From positions 62,001-126,000 of IMG/VR virus record IMGVR_UViG_3300043570_001980: a stretch of 64,000 nt of DNA; one strand, written 5' to 3'. Position numbers and translations under genes: made by a program. Below are positions 25,483 through 33,780 of the stretch, one piece after another (within the stretch, counting starts at the first letter, position 1; each line of letters opens with the position of its first letter). This DNA is from a virus. The notes beneath the pieces were generated by a model. It was given only the letters and a program-made list of their open reading frames with translations. It did no database searches and had not been told where the DNA came from.

Positions 25483-27164
25483 TGAATCTCAATAACTTAT
25501 TCGAAGCTGCCAACCCGGCGCAACAAGCTGCCATTGCTATAGCAAAGAAAAAAGCTGGTGAAAAACCCAAGAACAAAGGCCTGACTGAATTTGCTCCACC
25601 CGGTGGGAACAACGGTGATTCGGGACGCTGGTACACAGATGACGAGCTGGCAGACATCATTGGTGATGATTGGTTTGAAGATTTTGATGTCAGCAACGAT
25701 GGATTTAACATTGATGCATACGGCGAAAAGGCCAAGAAGAATTTAGTGGGCTATGCCAACTCATGGTTTGATGACAAAGGTTACAATGTTAACGTAATGG
25801 GTGTAGAACATAATGATGTTGACCATGATTTAAAATGGTACATTGTTGGTAGTTTCCAGAATGATAATTTTGCAGGTAAAGATGTAGACGAAGGCTTGGG
25901 TTCCAAGTTAGCTGGATTAGGTCTTGCTGGAGCAATGGCTCTTGGCTCAGCAGGCGCCAATGCCAGAGTTACTCCTGATGGCCAAGGCGGTTTCACTGGC
26001 GGGCTAAAGCCAAGTACAACAGTGACAGCACCTGCTGATAATAAACCGGCCGCAGAAGCACCAAAAGGATTTAGCAAAGAATATCTACAAAAGGCAGCAG
26101 ACCCAAATAGATTTGGTAGATACATGATCAGTGTTGAAAAAGCACAAGAATTGCTGAAGAACATGCAAGAAGCTGTAGCGGAAGGTTCACAGCGAGTTGA
26201 TTCACTTGTGACCGACGCACTAAAAATAATGCAGGGTTCAGACGTAAATGATGCTGTACGAGCTCTAAAGACTGTGCTTGGAGATAGAGAATACAACGGC
26301 CGCCGTGGTCATTACAATTTCTATGTTCGACAACTGATGGATATGTATGGCCAGCAAGGTGTAACAGAAGCTGGTTACAGAAACTACGATGACAATCGCA
26401 CAGGTTTTGGTAAGAATTCACAAGCATATCGTGCTGATGGTGGTGCCAACGATGAAGATCACGAAAGCGATCGTCGCCGTGAACAACAAGTGCAGTCCGG
26501 TACATGGTACATTCGTCTCAATGGAAAAATCATCAAAGACAAACAAGGCAATCCTTATTCATTCCGCGGTAAGGCTGCCGCAAACAAAGCCGCACTAACA
26601 ATGCAGGCTAAACTGTTCAATCAGGGCAAAGAGTTTATGTTGACTACCAATCCCAACGATAACCCTCAAGGTGTGGCGGAAGGCTGGAAAGATGTTGTTG
26701 CAGGTAGTGCAATGGCATTAAGTTCACTAGGTGTTGGCGCTCAAACAATGCCAAGCATGAATGGTCAACAAGTAGAATTAGCAAACAAATATTTTCAGGT
26801 CTTAGTGCAACGAGCAAAAGAAGATGGTAGAGAATTAGACACAAGAACATTGAATGTGTTGAAGGCAAAGGCACAAGATGCGGCTGCACAAAAGATGCAA
26901 CAATCTAAGAAATCACAAACTAATTTTCCAAGTCAAGGCAGTGAGCGTAGAGTTTCTAAAGATATAGGTACTTTTGAATCGCAAGGCGTGGCAGAAGGCC
27001 CTGCTGTAGACGCATACATGGCAGGCAAGAGTCCGGCACTGGCTCACTTTGCTGATCAACTAGATAAGAGTACTGAAGTAAATTTTCAGAAAAACAAAGG
27101 TGTAGCGGAAGGTCAACGAAGCGGCTACGGTCGCGGCTACGCTAGTTATAAATCCAGCAAGTAA
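25482..27164 (+). CDS. modular internal-protein-type polyprotein with repeated GVAE|G seams
   Basis: 560 residues. The N-terminus MNLNNLFE|AANPAQQ fits the tag. Possible cleavage motifs: E8|A, LTE36|F, VDE137|G, AVAE234|G, GVTE296|A, GVAE400|G, GVAE505|G, GVAE543|G, giving peptides of about 17-105 residues. Two pieces begin with a charge-hydrophobic pattern like a signal peptide: 138-161 (KLAGLGLAGAMALGSAGANA) and 401-420 (WKDVVAGSAMALSSLGVGA). 297-400 contains a compact beta/alpha module (GTWYIRLNGKIIKDKQGNPY). No recognised enzyme. The repeated seams differ from anything expected in a single globular protein. Confidence 0.68.
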   Translation: MNLNNLFEAANPAQQAAIAIAKKKAGEKPKNKGLTEFAPPGGNNGDSGRWYTDDELADIIGDDWFEDFDVSNDGFNIDAYGEKAKKNLVGYANSWFDDKGYNVNVMGVEHNDVDHDLKWYIVGSFQNDNFAGKDVDEGLGSKLAGLGLAGAMALGSAGANARVTPDGQGGFTGGLKPSTTVTAPADNKPAAEAPKGFSKEYLQKAADPNRFGRYMISVEKAQELLKNMQEAVAEGSQRVDSLVTDALKIMQGSDVNDAVRALKTVLGDREYNGRRGHYNFYVRQLMDMYGQQGVTEAGYRNYDDNRTGFGKNSQAYRADGGANDEDHESDRRREQQVQSGTWYIRLNGKIIKDKQGNPYSFRGKAAANKAALTMQAKLFNQGKEFMLTTNPNDNPQGVAEGWKDVVAGSAMALSSLGVGAQTMPSMNGQQVELANKYFQVLVQRAKEDGRELDTRTLNVLKAKAQDAAAQKMQQSKKSQTNFPSQGSERRVSKDIGTFESQGVAEGPAVDAYMAGKSPALAHFADQLDKSTEVNFQKNKGVAEGQRSGYGRGYASYKSSK

Positions 27165-27168
27165 ATCA

Positions 27169-27249
27169 ATGCAAAACAACGAGTACCCAGTGTATCCTGA
27201 ACAAGAGGGCGAATGGGATCGCCCTCTCAATCCCCACAGCCCAGTATAA
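27169..27249 (+). CDS. possible 26-residue peptide
   Basis: ATG 27169, four bases after the polyprotein stop: MQNNEYPVYPEQEGEWDRPL and ends NPHSPV. The coding region contains a perfect 8-bp inverted repeat (GAGGGCGA/TCGCCCTC, 27205-27226), which could alternatively be a transcript-ending or processing hairpin. Weakly supported as a gene. Confidence 0.3.
   Translation: MQNNEYPVYPEQEGEWDRPLNPHSPV
27205..27226 (+). terminator. stem-loop downstream of polyprotein locus
   Basis: GAGGGCGA-ATGGGA-TCGCCCTC, perfect 8-bp GC-rich stem, just after the 25482-27164 gene. No U-tract follows directly (a T7 run comes about 35 bases later at 27262-27268), so it may be an RNA-processing or stability hairpin rather than a classical terminator. 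27250-27372 holds no gene that I can support. Confidence 0.35.
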
Positions 27250-27372
27250 ATTATCAACTACTTTTTTTAAGAACACACCTTAGGACCGGTACTTGTTACC
27301 GTGGTGTAGGCGGCTGCTGCCTTGGACGGCCTGATTCGCTACCAGGAATCCAAAAGTGAGCATAATTACTAT

Positions 27373-28443
27373 ATGTCAAAATACAAACTAAATTGGATAC
27401 AAAAACCACTAGTACAATTTCCAGCAAAAAATTTTCAAAATCTTGTTTGTCTTAGTCCTTTTGTGGGCATGTGCATTGATACAGATGGTGGAATAACATT
27501 ATGTGGTTGTCAAGATTGGATGCCCTCCAAGGTTGGAAATTTATTAATCAATTCACTAGACGAAATATTGTCCAATGCTGGCAGTACCAATATACGTCAA
27601 AGCATCATCAACGGAACCTACGACTTTTGCAATGAAAACACCTGTGGAGTTTTAAAAAGTGATCTACTTAATGTTAAAGAAAATGTAGGCGATGATATTA
27701 AGCCCTTGCTTCTTGATGCATCTCGTTACATTATGCCCAAAGAGATTTGGGTATCCGGCGATCGCACCTGTAATCTCAGTTGCCCAAGTTGTCGAACGGA
27801 AATTATAAAAAACAATGATGCACAGACCGAACATCTAGAACACCTAGGGCAAACGCTAAAATCAAATCTGTTTTGTACACCCACTGATCGACCAATTGTA
27901 CTACACGTGAGTACCAGTGGGGAACTGTTTGCTAGTCCAATGTTGTTGTCGTTTGTTAACACAATATCAACTGAGGATTTTCCAAACGTACAATTGGCTA
28001 TACAATCAAATGGTTTACTGGTACCAGAACGATGGCATCGACTCGAGAGCATGCAAGAAAAAGTAAAATCAATTACCATTACCACTGATGCCGCAAGGCC
28101 CGCTACATATGAAAAATTGCGTCGTGGTGGACGCTGGGACGACCTACAACATGCATTATTGTGGATCTCTGAAAAGAAAAAACAAAATGGCATGCTGTTT
28201 AAAATTCGAATGATTGTTCAAAAAGATAATTTTGAAGAAATGCTAGAATTTTACAACATGGGACAGGAACTGGGCGTAGATTTAGTCGAATATGGAAGAA
28301 TTGGAAATTGGGGTACATTTTCCAACGATGAATTTAAGTTGATTGATGTATTTAATCCCAAACACAGTCAATATCCACAAGCACAAGAAAACTTAGATCA
28401 AATAAAAAATCTTGACCGAGTAATTTTATTTGGCGGATTATAA
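27373..28443 (+). CDS. radical SAM protein with N-terminal SPASM-like Cys segment
   Basis: 356 residues from ATG 27373 (an in-frame TTG 51 bases upstream is unlikely). The N-terminal segment CIDTDGGITLCGCQDW looks like SPASM/Twitch auxiliary-cluster sequence; the radical SAM signature CxxxCxxC is in SGDRTCNLSCPSCRTE. Later IAIQSNGLLVP-type beta strands (VQLAIQSNGLL) and TITTDAARPATYEKLRRGG are typical SPASM-family core elements. The order (auxiliary Cys before the core) is reversed from most SPASM enzymes. Reaction unknown; could modify a peptide or glycan. Confidence 0.72.
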   Translation: MSKYKLNWIQKPLVQFPAKNFQNLVCLSPFVGMCIDTDGGITLCGCQDWMPSKVGNLLINSLDEILSNAGSTNIRQSIINGTYDFCNENTCGVLKSDLLNVKENVGDDIKPLLLDASRYIMPKEIWVSGDRTCNLSCPSCRTEIIKNNDAQTEHLEHLGQTLKSNLFCTPTDRPIVLHVSTSGELFASPMLLSFVNTISTEDFPNVQLAIQSNGLLVPERWHRLESMQEKVKSITITTDAARPATYEKLRRGGRWDDLQHALLWISEKKKQNGMLFKIRMIVQKDNFEEMLEFYNMGQELGVDLVEYGRIGNWGTFSNDEFKLIDVFNPKHSQYPQAQENLDQIKNLDRVILFGGL

Positions 28444-28467
28444 TTCTACCAAAACAGCCATATATTG

Positions 28468-28496
28468 TTGACCTAGGCAGGTAAACCTGTTATACT
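28468..28496 (+). promoter_or_regulatory. sigma70-type promoter of dsbA-clpP operon
   Basis: TTGACC at 28468-28473, 17-base spacer, TATACT at 28491-28496. The leader contains TAGGAGA before GTG 28517. It probably also serves clpP and the polymerase gene, which follow with 10-17 base gaps. Confidence 0.75.
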
Positions 28497-28516
28497 ATGT
28501 TTTTAGGAGAACTCTC

Positions 28517-28777
28517 GTGGACAACAAAACATTTAATGGCGATCAAAAGATTAAACTTATTCAAATTATCAATGAAGGCATGCAAGTCATGCACGAAGTT
28601 GAAACTTTAAATGGCGGCCTAAACGATACCATTAAAGCCATCGCCGAAGAACTTGAAATCAAACCAGCTGTTCTTAAAAAAGCAATCAAGATCGCACACA
28701 AAGCTGAACTAGGAAAAACACGACAGGACCACGAGCTCCTGGAAACTATTCTCGAAACTGCCGGCAAAACTCTTTAA
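28517..28777 (+). CDS. DsbA-like double-stranded DNA-binding protein (T4 late-transcription accessory type)
   Basis: 86 residues from GTG 28517 with AGGAGA upstream. All-helical: EGMQVMHEVETLNGGLNDTI then AIAEELEIKPAVLKKAIKIA and a final acidic helix. Architecture and length match T4 DsbA (89 residues), which binds DNA near late promoters. Position before clpP and polymerase in a replication-type operon fits a core T4-like gene. Sequence match recognised by pattern, not alignment. Confidence 0.6.
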   Translation: MDNKTFNGDQKIKLIQIINEGMQVMHEVETLNGGLNDTIKAIAEELEIKPAVLKKAIKIAHKAELGKTRQDHELLETILETAGKTL

Positions 28778-28786
28778 AGGTAAAAT

Positions 28787-29380
28787 ATGGCATTAGTACC
28801 AATGGTGCTGGAACAAACCAGCAAAGGTGAGCGTAGCTATGATATCTATAGCCGCTTGTTACGTGACCGTGTGATTTTACTTGAAGGTGAAGTACATGAT
28901 CAAATGGCAAATCTAATTGTTGCTCAACTACTATTTCTCGAGAGCGAAAACCCAGACAAAGATATCAGTATGTACATCAACAGCCCTGGAGGTAGTGTCA
29001 CTGCTGGTATGGCTATCTATGATACCATGCAGTTTATTAAACCCGATGTTAATACCATTGTAATGGGACAAGCATGTAGCATGGGAAGTTTGTTGGCACA
29101 ATCGGGTGCCAAAGGCAAGCGCATGATCCTGCCTAATGCACGACACATGATACACCAACCTAGTGGTGGCGCTCGTGGCATGCAAAGCGATATCGAAATT
29201 AGCTACAAAGAAATTACCTATTTGAAGAAACGTTTAACTGAAATTTATGTCAAGCACAACTCAACGGGTAAAACTTTTGAACAGCTAACTGAAGATATGG
29301 ATCGTGACAAGTTTATGTCAGCAGAGGAATCAGTTAATTACGGTCTTGCCGACAAAGTGATAACTACACGTGATATTTAA
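28787..29380 (+). CDS. clpP: ClpP serine protease
   Basis: 197 residues. Catalytic triad visible: Ser98 in [14 protein letters not shown], His123 in [14 protein letters not shown], Asp172 in [16 protein letters not shown], with the same numbering as Bacillus ClpP. The N-terminal [20 protein letters not shown] begins near the mature end of host enzymes, so it has little or no propeptide. The oligomerisation strand [16 protein letters not shown] is intact. Expected to form the tetradecamer barrel partnered by the ClpA at 10044. Target could be host regulators or phage proteins. Confidence 0.93.
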   Translation: MALVPMVLEQTSKGERSYDIYSRLLRDRVILLEGEVHDQMANLIVAQLLFLESENPDKDISMYINSPGGSVTAGMAIYDTMQFIKPDVNTIVMGQACSMGSLLAQSGAKGKRMILPNARHMIHQPSGGARGMQSDIEISYKEITYLKKRLTEIYVKHNSTGKTFEQLTEDMDRDKFMSAEESVNYGLADKVITTRDI

Positions 29381-29396
29381 TGTTAAGTGGAGATAA

Positions 29397-32057
29397 ATGA
29401 GTTACATTGACGCACTATTTGATCGTGAGCACGATCGTATTCACATTGTGGGTCGTAAGAATGGACAAAGGTACTACGAAGAATACCCTGCCAACTACAT
29501 CTTTTATTATGATGACCCTAGAGGCAAGTTTCAAAGCATCTATGGCACATCTGTCAGTAGATTCTCCACACGCAACAACAAAGAGTTTCGTAAGGAACTG
29601 CGAGTACAAAGTCACAAGAACTTGTACGAAGCAGATATCAAACCTGTGTTTAGATGCCTGGAAGAAAACTACAAAGGGCAAGACGGCCCTAAACTTAATG
29701 TAGCGTTCTTTGACATTGAAGTAGACTTTGATCCTGAACGTGGCTTCAGCAGACCCGATGATCCATTCAATCCTATCACTGCTATCAGTGTTTACATGGA
29801 CTGGCTGGACCAGATGGTCACCTTGGTTGTTCCACCTAGGCACATGAGTGCAGAGACTGCAAATGAAATTGCTAGAGAATTCCCTAACTGTTTTGTGTTT
29901 GAAAAAGAAGCAGACTTGTTGGATACCTTTTTAAATCTTATTGAAGACGCAGATGTGCTGAGTGGCTGGAACTCAGAAGGCTACGACATACCATATACAA
30001 TCAACAGAACAACTCGTGTGCTCAGCAAAGATGACACCAGGAGATTCTGCTTGTGGGGGCAACTGCCCAAGAAGCGTATGTTTGAACGTTTTGGCAGTGA
30101 AAATGAGACCTTTGACTTGATTGGCCGTGTGCATCTAGACTACATGCAATTGTATCGCAAATACACATACGAAGAGCGACATTCATACAGTCTAGATGCA
30201 ATTGGTGAGTACGAAGAACTGGGATCAAAGACAGCATTTGAAGGTACCTTGGACCAGTTGTACAATCAAAACTTCAAAACATTCATTGAGTACAACAGAC
30301 AAGATACAAAACTGTTGAGTGACATTGACAAGAAACTGCGTTTCCTAGACCTAGCCAATACCTTGGCACATGAGAATACTGTGTTACTGCCAACCACCAT
30401 GGGTGCTGTGGCAGTGACAGAACAAGCAATTATTAATGAAGCCCACGAACGTGGAATGGTAGTTCCTAACCGTAAAGAAAGACTCACAGATGAAGACACG
30501 CAAGCCGCAGGTGCCTATGTTGCTTATCCCAAAAAAGGAGTCCACGAATACATTGGTAGTATCGACATCAACTCGCTCTACCCGTCAGCAATCCGTGCTC
30601 TTAACATGGGACCCGAAACCATTGTTGGTCAACTCCGACCGATAATGACAGATCATTTGATTCGAGAAAAGACCAGCAAAGGTTCCAGTTTTGCCGGTGC
30701 CTGGGAGGGCTTGTTTGCCACCATGGAATACACAGCAGTGATGGAACAGCAACGTGGCACAGAGATCACCATTGACTGGCAGTCGGGCGAGGAGACTGTG
30801 CATAGTGCCGCCGAAATATGGAAGATGATCTTTGATTCAAATCAACCCTGGATCTTGAGCGCCAATGGCACTATCTTTACCTATGCCACAGAAGGCATCA
30901 TACCAGGCTTGTTAAAACGTTGGTATGCTGAACGTAAAGAAATGCAGGCCAAACTAAAAGAATGCAAAACAAAAGAAGATGAAGAATACTGGGACAAGCG
31001 TCAGTTGGTCAAGAAGATTAACTTGAACAGCTTGTATGGTGCTATTCTTAATCCTGGTTGTAGATTCTTTGACAAACGAATTGGTCAAAGTACCACTTTG
31101 ACTGGGCGTAGCATTGCCCGGCACATGGATGCTCATGTGAACGAGTGCATACATGGCAAGTATGATCACACAGGCGAAAGCATCATTTATGGTGACACAG
31201 ACTCCTGTTACTTTAGTGCATGGAGTGCTGTCAAAGCCGAAGTAGAAGCAGGTCGCATGGAATGGTCAAAAGAAATTGCCATTGCATTGTATGACTCTAT
31301 TGCTGAACAAGTGAATCAAAGTTTCCCAGGATTTATGGAACAGGCATTTCATGTGCCAAGAGAAATGGGATCAATTATCAAGGGCGGTCGAGAAATTGTT
31401 GCCAGCAAAGGATTATTCATTACCAAGAAGCGTTATGCTGTGATGATCATTGACAAGGAAGGCAAGCGACTGGATGTGGCAGGCAAGCCAGGCAAGGTCA
31501 AGGCCATGGGCCTGGATTTGAAGCGCAGTGACACGCCCAAGGTCATTCAAGAATTTCTCAGTGACATTCTTAACGAAGTATTGATAGGTACCAAGCGTGA
31601 GATCATCATTGAAAAAATCCGAGACTTCAAGTACATATTTGCTGATCGTCCAGGTTGGGAAAAAGGTTCGCCCAAGCGTGTGAACAACTTGACCAAGTAT
31701 GCGGCAGAAGAAGCCCGCTTGGGCAAAGCCAACATGCCCGGGCATGTTAGAGCAGCCATCAACTGGAATAACATGCGTAAGATGAACGGGGACAACTATT
31801 CCATGCAAGTGGTTGACGGTATGAAAACCATTGTGTGCAAACTAAAATCAAATCCCCTGGGCTGGACATCAATTGGTTATCCCACAGACGAACTACATTT
31901 GCCACAATGGTTCAAAGACTTGCCGTTCAACGATGGCGAGATGGAGGCCACTGTTGTGGATCAAAAAATTGATAACTTGTTGGGTGTACTAGAATGGGAT
32001 CTTGCTAGTGCAACCAACACAGAAAATACATTTCAAACATTATTTGACTTCTCATGA
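29397..32057 (+). CDS. 43: family B DNA polymerase (T4 gp43 type)
   Basis: 886 residues, close to T4 gp43 (898). Exonuclease motifs: VAFFDIEVDF (Exo I, D106-E108), SGWNSEGYDIPYT (Exo II), EYNRQDTKLL (Exo III). Polymerase motifs: SIDINSLYPSAIRALNMG (A), KKINLNSLYGAILNPG (B), IIYGDTDSCYF (C). All catalytic Asp residues are present, so both proofreading and synthesis should work. Together with the clamp at 33034 it forms the replicative polymerase. No intein or split is seen. If template G is 7-deazaguanine-modified, it must copy it. Confidence 0.97.
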   Translation: MSYIDALFDREHDRIHIVGRKNGQRYYEEYPANYIFYYDDPRGKFQSIYGTSVSRFSTRNNKEFRKELRVQSHKNLYEADIKPVFRCLEENYKGQDGPKLNVAFFDIEVDFDPERGFSRPDDPFNPITAISVYMDWLDQMVTLVVPPRHMSAETANEIAREFPNCFVFEKEADLLDTFLNLIEDADVLSGWNSEGYDIPYTINRTTRVLSKDDTRRFCLWGQLPKKRMFERFGSENETFDLIGRVHLDYMQLYRKYTYEERHSYSLDAIGEYEELGSKTAFEGTLDQLYNQNFKTFIEYNRQDTKLLSDIDKKLRFLDLANTLAHENTVLLPTTMGAVAVTEQAIINEAHERGMVVPNRKERLTDEDTQAAGAYVAYPKKGVHEYIGSIDINSLYPSAIRALNMGPETIVGQLRPIMTDHLIREKTSKGSSFAGAWEGLFATMEYTAVMEQQRGTEITIDWQSGEETVHSAAEIWKMIFDSNQPWILSANGTIFTYATEGIIPGLLKRWYAERKEMQAKLKECKTKEDEEYWDKRQLVKKINLNSLYGAILNPGCRFFDKRIGQSTTLTGRSIARHMDAHVNECIHGKYDHTGESIIYGDTDSCYFSAWSAVKAEVEAGRMEWSKEIAIALYDSIAEQVNQSFPGFMEQAFHVPREMGSIIKGGREIVASKGLFITKKRYAVMIIDKEGKRLDVAGKPGKVKAMGLDLKRSDTPKVIQEFLSDILNEVLIGTKREIIIEKIRDFKYIFADRPGWEKGSPKRVNNLTKYAAEEARLGKANMPGHVRAAINWNNMRKMNGDNYSMQVVDGMKTIVCKLKSNPLGWTSIGYPTDELHLPQWFKDLPFNDGEMEATVVDQKIDNLLGVLEWDLASATNTENTFQTLFDFS

Positions 32058-32998
32058 AATTAAGTTCTCTTGTGGCATACAAAAATTTGCTAGACGATTT
32101 AACACCAATTGATGTTATTCCGCTCACGCACGAAAAACTTGGACCAGTATTACATACAGTAGCTACCCACGGAATTCAATTTAACGATTTAATTCGAGAA
32201 TTAGAGGACGACTACAAAAATATTAATTCAGCGTTTACTAAATTTGACGACACCATTGAGAAAGTCAAAGAAGAACTTGCATCAATAATTTCCAATCAGG
32301 AATCGGCGTATTTTCAAGAAAGTTATAGACTATATGATCAAGAAATGGTGCATGACTCAGCTGAATACATTTTAGATCGACGGCCTACTCTGGAACACTC
32401 AGCATTTGATTTTATCAAAGGAAGAATTGGGCTGTATGGTGACTGGCATCATGCAGGTATGATTATTCGTCCGGGTCGAGAAGATTGGATACGGCAATTG
32501 GTTGGTTGCGATCCGTTGTATCTTGTTGATGTTACCAATGAGTTGTTAGATCCTGCTGTATTAAAATTTAGTAGACAATATCAACGTCGACTACGATCGT
32601 ATGTGATCCAAGAATCATGTGAACACACTATGCTGGATAACATCCCTGACAATCAATTTGGGTTTTGTCTTGCTTATAACTTTTTTAATTTTAAACCATT
32701 TGAAGTAATCAAATGTTACCTTATTGAAATATACAAAAAACTCAAAAATGGTGGAACATTTGCTATAACATTTAACGATTGCGACCGTGCCGCAGGAGTT
32801 GAATTGACCGAGCGTAGCTTTATGTGCTACACACCCGGCGCAATGGTATTAAATCTTGCACGTTCAATAGGGTATGAAGTGAGACAAACATTTCATGTAG
32901 ATGCGGCCAGCTGTTGGGTAGAATTGCGTAAGCCGGGTACATTGTCCAGTATTAGAGGTGGACAAAGTTTGGCCGAAATCGTTGCAAAATCTAAATAA
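32054..32998 (+). CDS. class I SAM methyltransferase-like protein
   Basis: 314 residues, overlapping the polymerase stop. N-terminal 100 residues helical; the C-terminal part has a methyltransferase-like outline: PLYLVDVTNELLDPAVLKFS (motif I/II analogue), FGFCLAYNFFNFKPFEVIKC and KKLKNGGTFAITFNDCDRAA (post-motif strand and G-G turn). The Gly-rich motif I loop is degenerate, so catalytic ability is uncertain. I recall similar proteins next to polymerase in marine T4-like phages. Target unknown. Confidence 0.5.
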   Translation: MKLSSLVAYKNLLDDLTPIDVIPLTHEKLGPVLHTVATHGIQFNDLIRELEDDYKNINSAFTKFDDTIEKVKEELASIISNQESAYFQESYRLYDQEMVHDSAEYILDRRPTLEHSAFDFIKGRIGLYGDWHHAGMIIRPGREDWIRQLVGCDPLYLVDVTNELLDPAVLKFSRQYQRRLRSYVIQESCEHTMLDNIPDNQFGFCLAYNFFNFKPFEVIKCYLIEIYKKLKNGGTFAITFNDCDRAAGVELTERSFMCYTPGAMVLNLARSIGYEVRQTFHVDAASCWVELRKPGTLSSIRGGQSLAEIVAKSK

Positions 32999-33010
32999 CC
33001 CTTGTATAAT
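32982..33010 (+). promoter_or_regulatory. sigma70-type promoter of sliding clamp
   Basis: TTGCAA at 32982-32987, 17 bases, TATAAT at 33005-33010. Begins inside the end of the methyltransferase-like gene. Leader contains TTTGGAGAA before ATG 33034. Confidence 0.75.
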
Positions 33011-33033
33011 ACTTTTAACACTTTGGAGAAAAT

Positions 33034-33765
33034 ATGAAAGACCACTTACTAGACTTAGTACAACACACATTCGATCTTGGCTGTATCGACCTAATTAAGA
33101 TTACAGGAACAGAAACCGAAACTGTCATCGACGGCATGGCCGAAGATCGTTCAGTTGTAGTCCAGGCTAAATTTTTAAATCCAGTTCCTGACTTTATTGG
33201 CACATTTGGCATGCCTAATCTAAGCAAACTTAAAATTCTATTAAACTTGCAAGAGTATAAAGAAAATGCTGAGATCACTGTCAAGCGACAAGACCGCAAT
33301 GGTGAATCTGTGCCGGTGGGCTTACACTTTAAAAACAAAGTAGGCGACTTTAAAAACGACTATCGTTTTATGACCAGTGAGATAATTGCCGAAAAACTTA
33401 AAACAGTCAAGTTCAAGGGTGTGAACTGGCACATTGAATTCGAACCAACCAATGCAGGAATTCAACGTCTTAAGATGCAAAGTCAGGCCAATGCAGAAGA
33501 GCCATCGTTTCAAGCACGTACCGAAGGTACAGATCTAAAATTATATTTTGGTGATCACTCAACACATGCTGGTGAATTTGTGTTCCACTCAGGTATCAGT
33601 GGACAATTGAAACGTGCATGGTCTTGGCCCAAGTCACAGGTAATCAGTATTCTAGATCTAACTGGTGATAAAACATTTAAAATCAGCGATGACGGTGCCG
33701 CACAGATTACTGTAAACAGTGGCATTGCAGAATACAATTATATTCTTCCAGCACATAGCAAATAA
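33034..33765 (+). CDS. 45: sliding clamp, DNA polymerase processivity factor (T4 gp45 type)
   Basis: 243 residues (T4 gp45 has 228). Beta-rich repeated clamp fold with characteristic stretches: FLNPVPDFIGTFGMPNLSKL, DNRFMTSEI-equivalent NDYRFMTSEIIAEKLKTV, and the C-terminal TVNSGIAEYNYILPAHSK. It should form a trimeric ring tethering the polymerase and, in T4, activating late transcription with gp33 and gp55. Own sigma70-like promoter with GGAGAA ribosome site. Clamp-loader genes 44/62 are not in the window. Confidence 0.85.
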   Translation: MKDHLLDLVQHTFDLGCIDLIKITGTETETVIDGMAEDRSVVVQAKFLNPVPDFIGTFGMPNLSKLKILLNLQEYKENAEITVKRQDRNGESVPVGLHFKNKVGDFKNDYRFMTSEIIAEKLKTVKFKGVNWHIEFEPTNAGIQRLKMQSQANAEEPSFQARTEGTDLKLYFGDHSTHAGEFVFHSGISGQLKRAWSWPKSQVISILDLTGDKTFKISDDGAAQITVNSGIAEYNYILPAHSK

Positions 33766-33780
33766 AAGATTGTTATTCTG

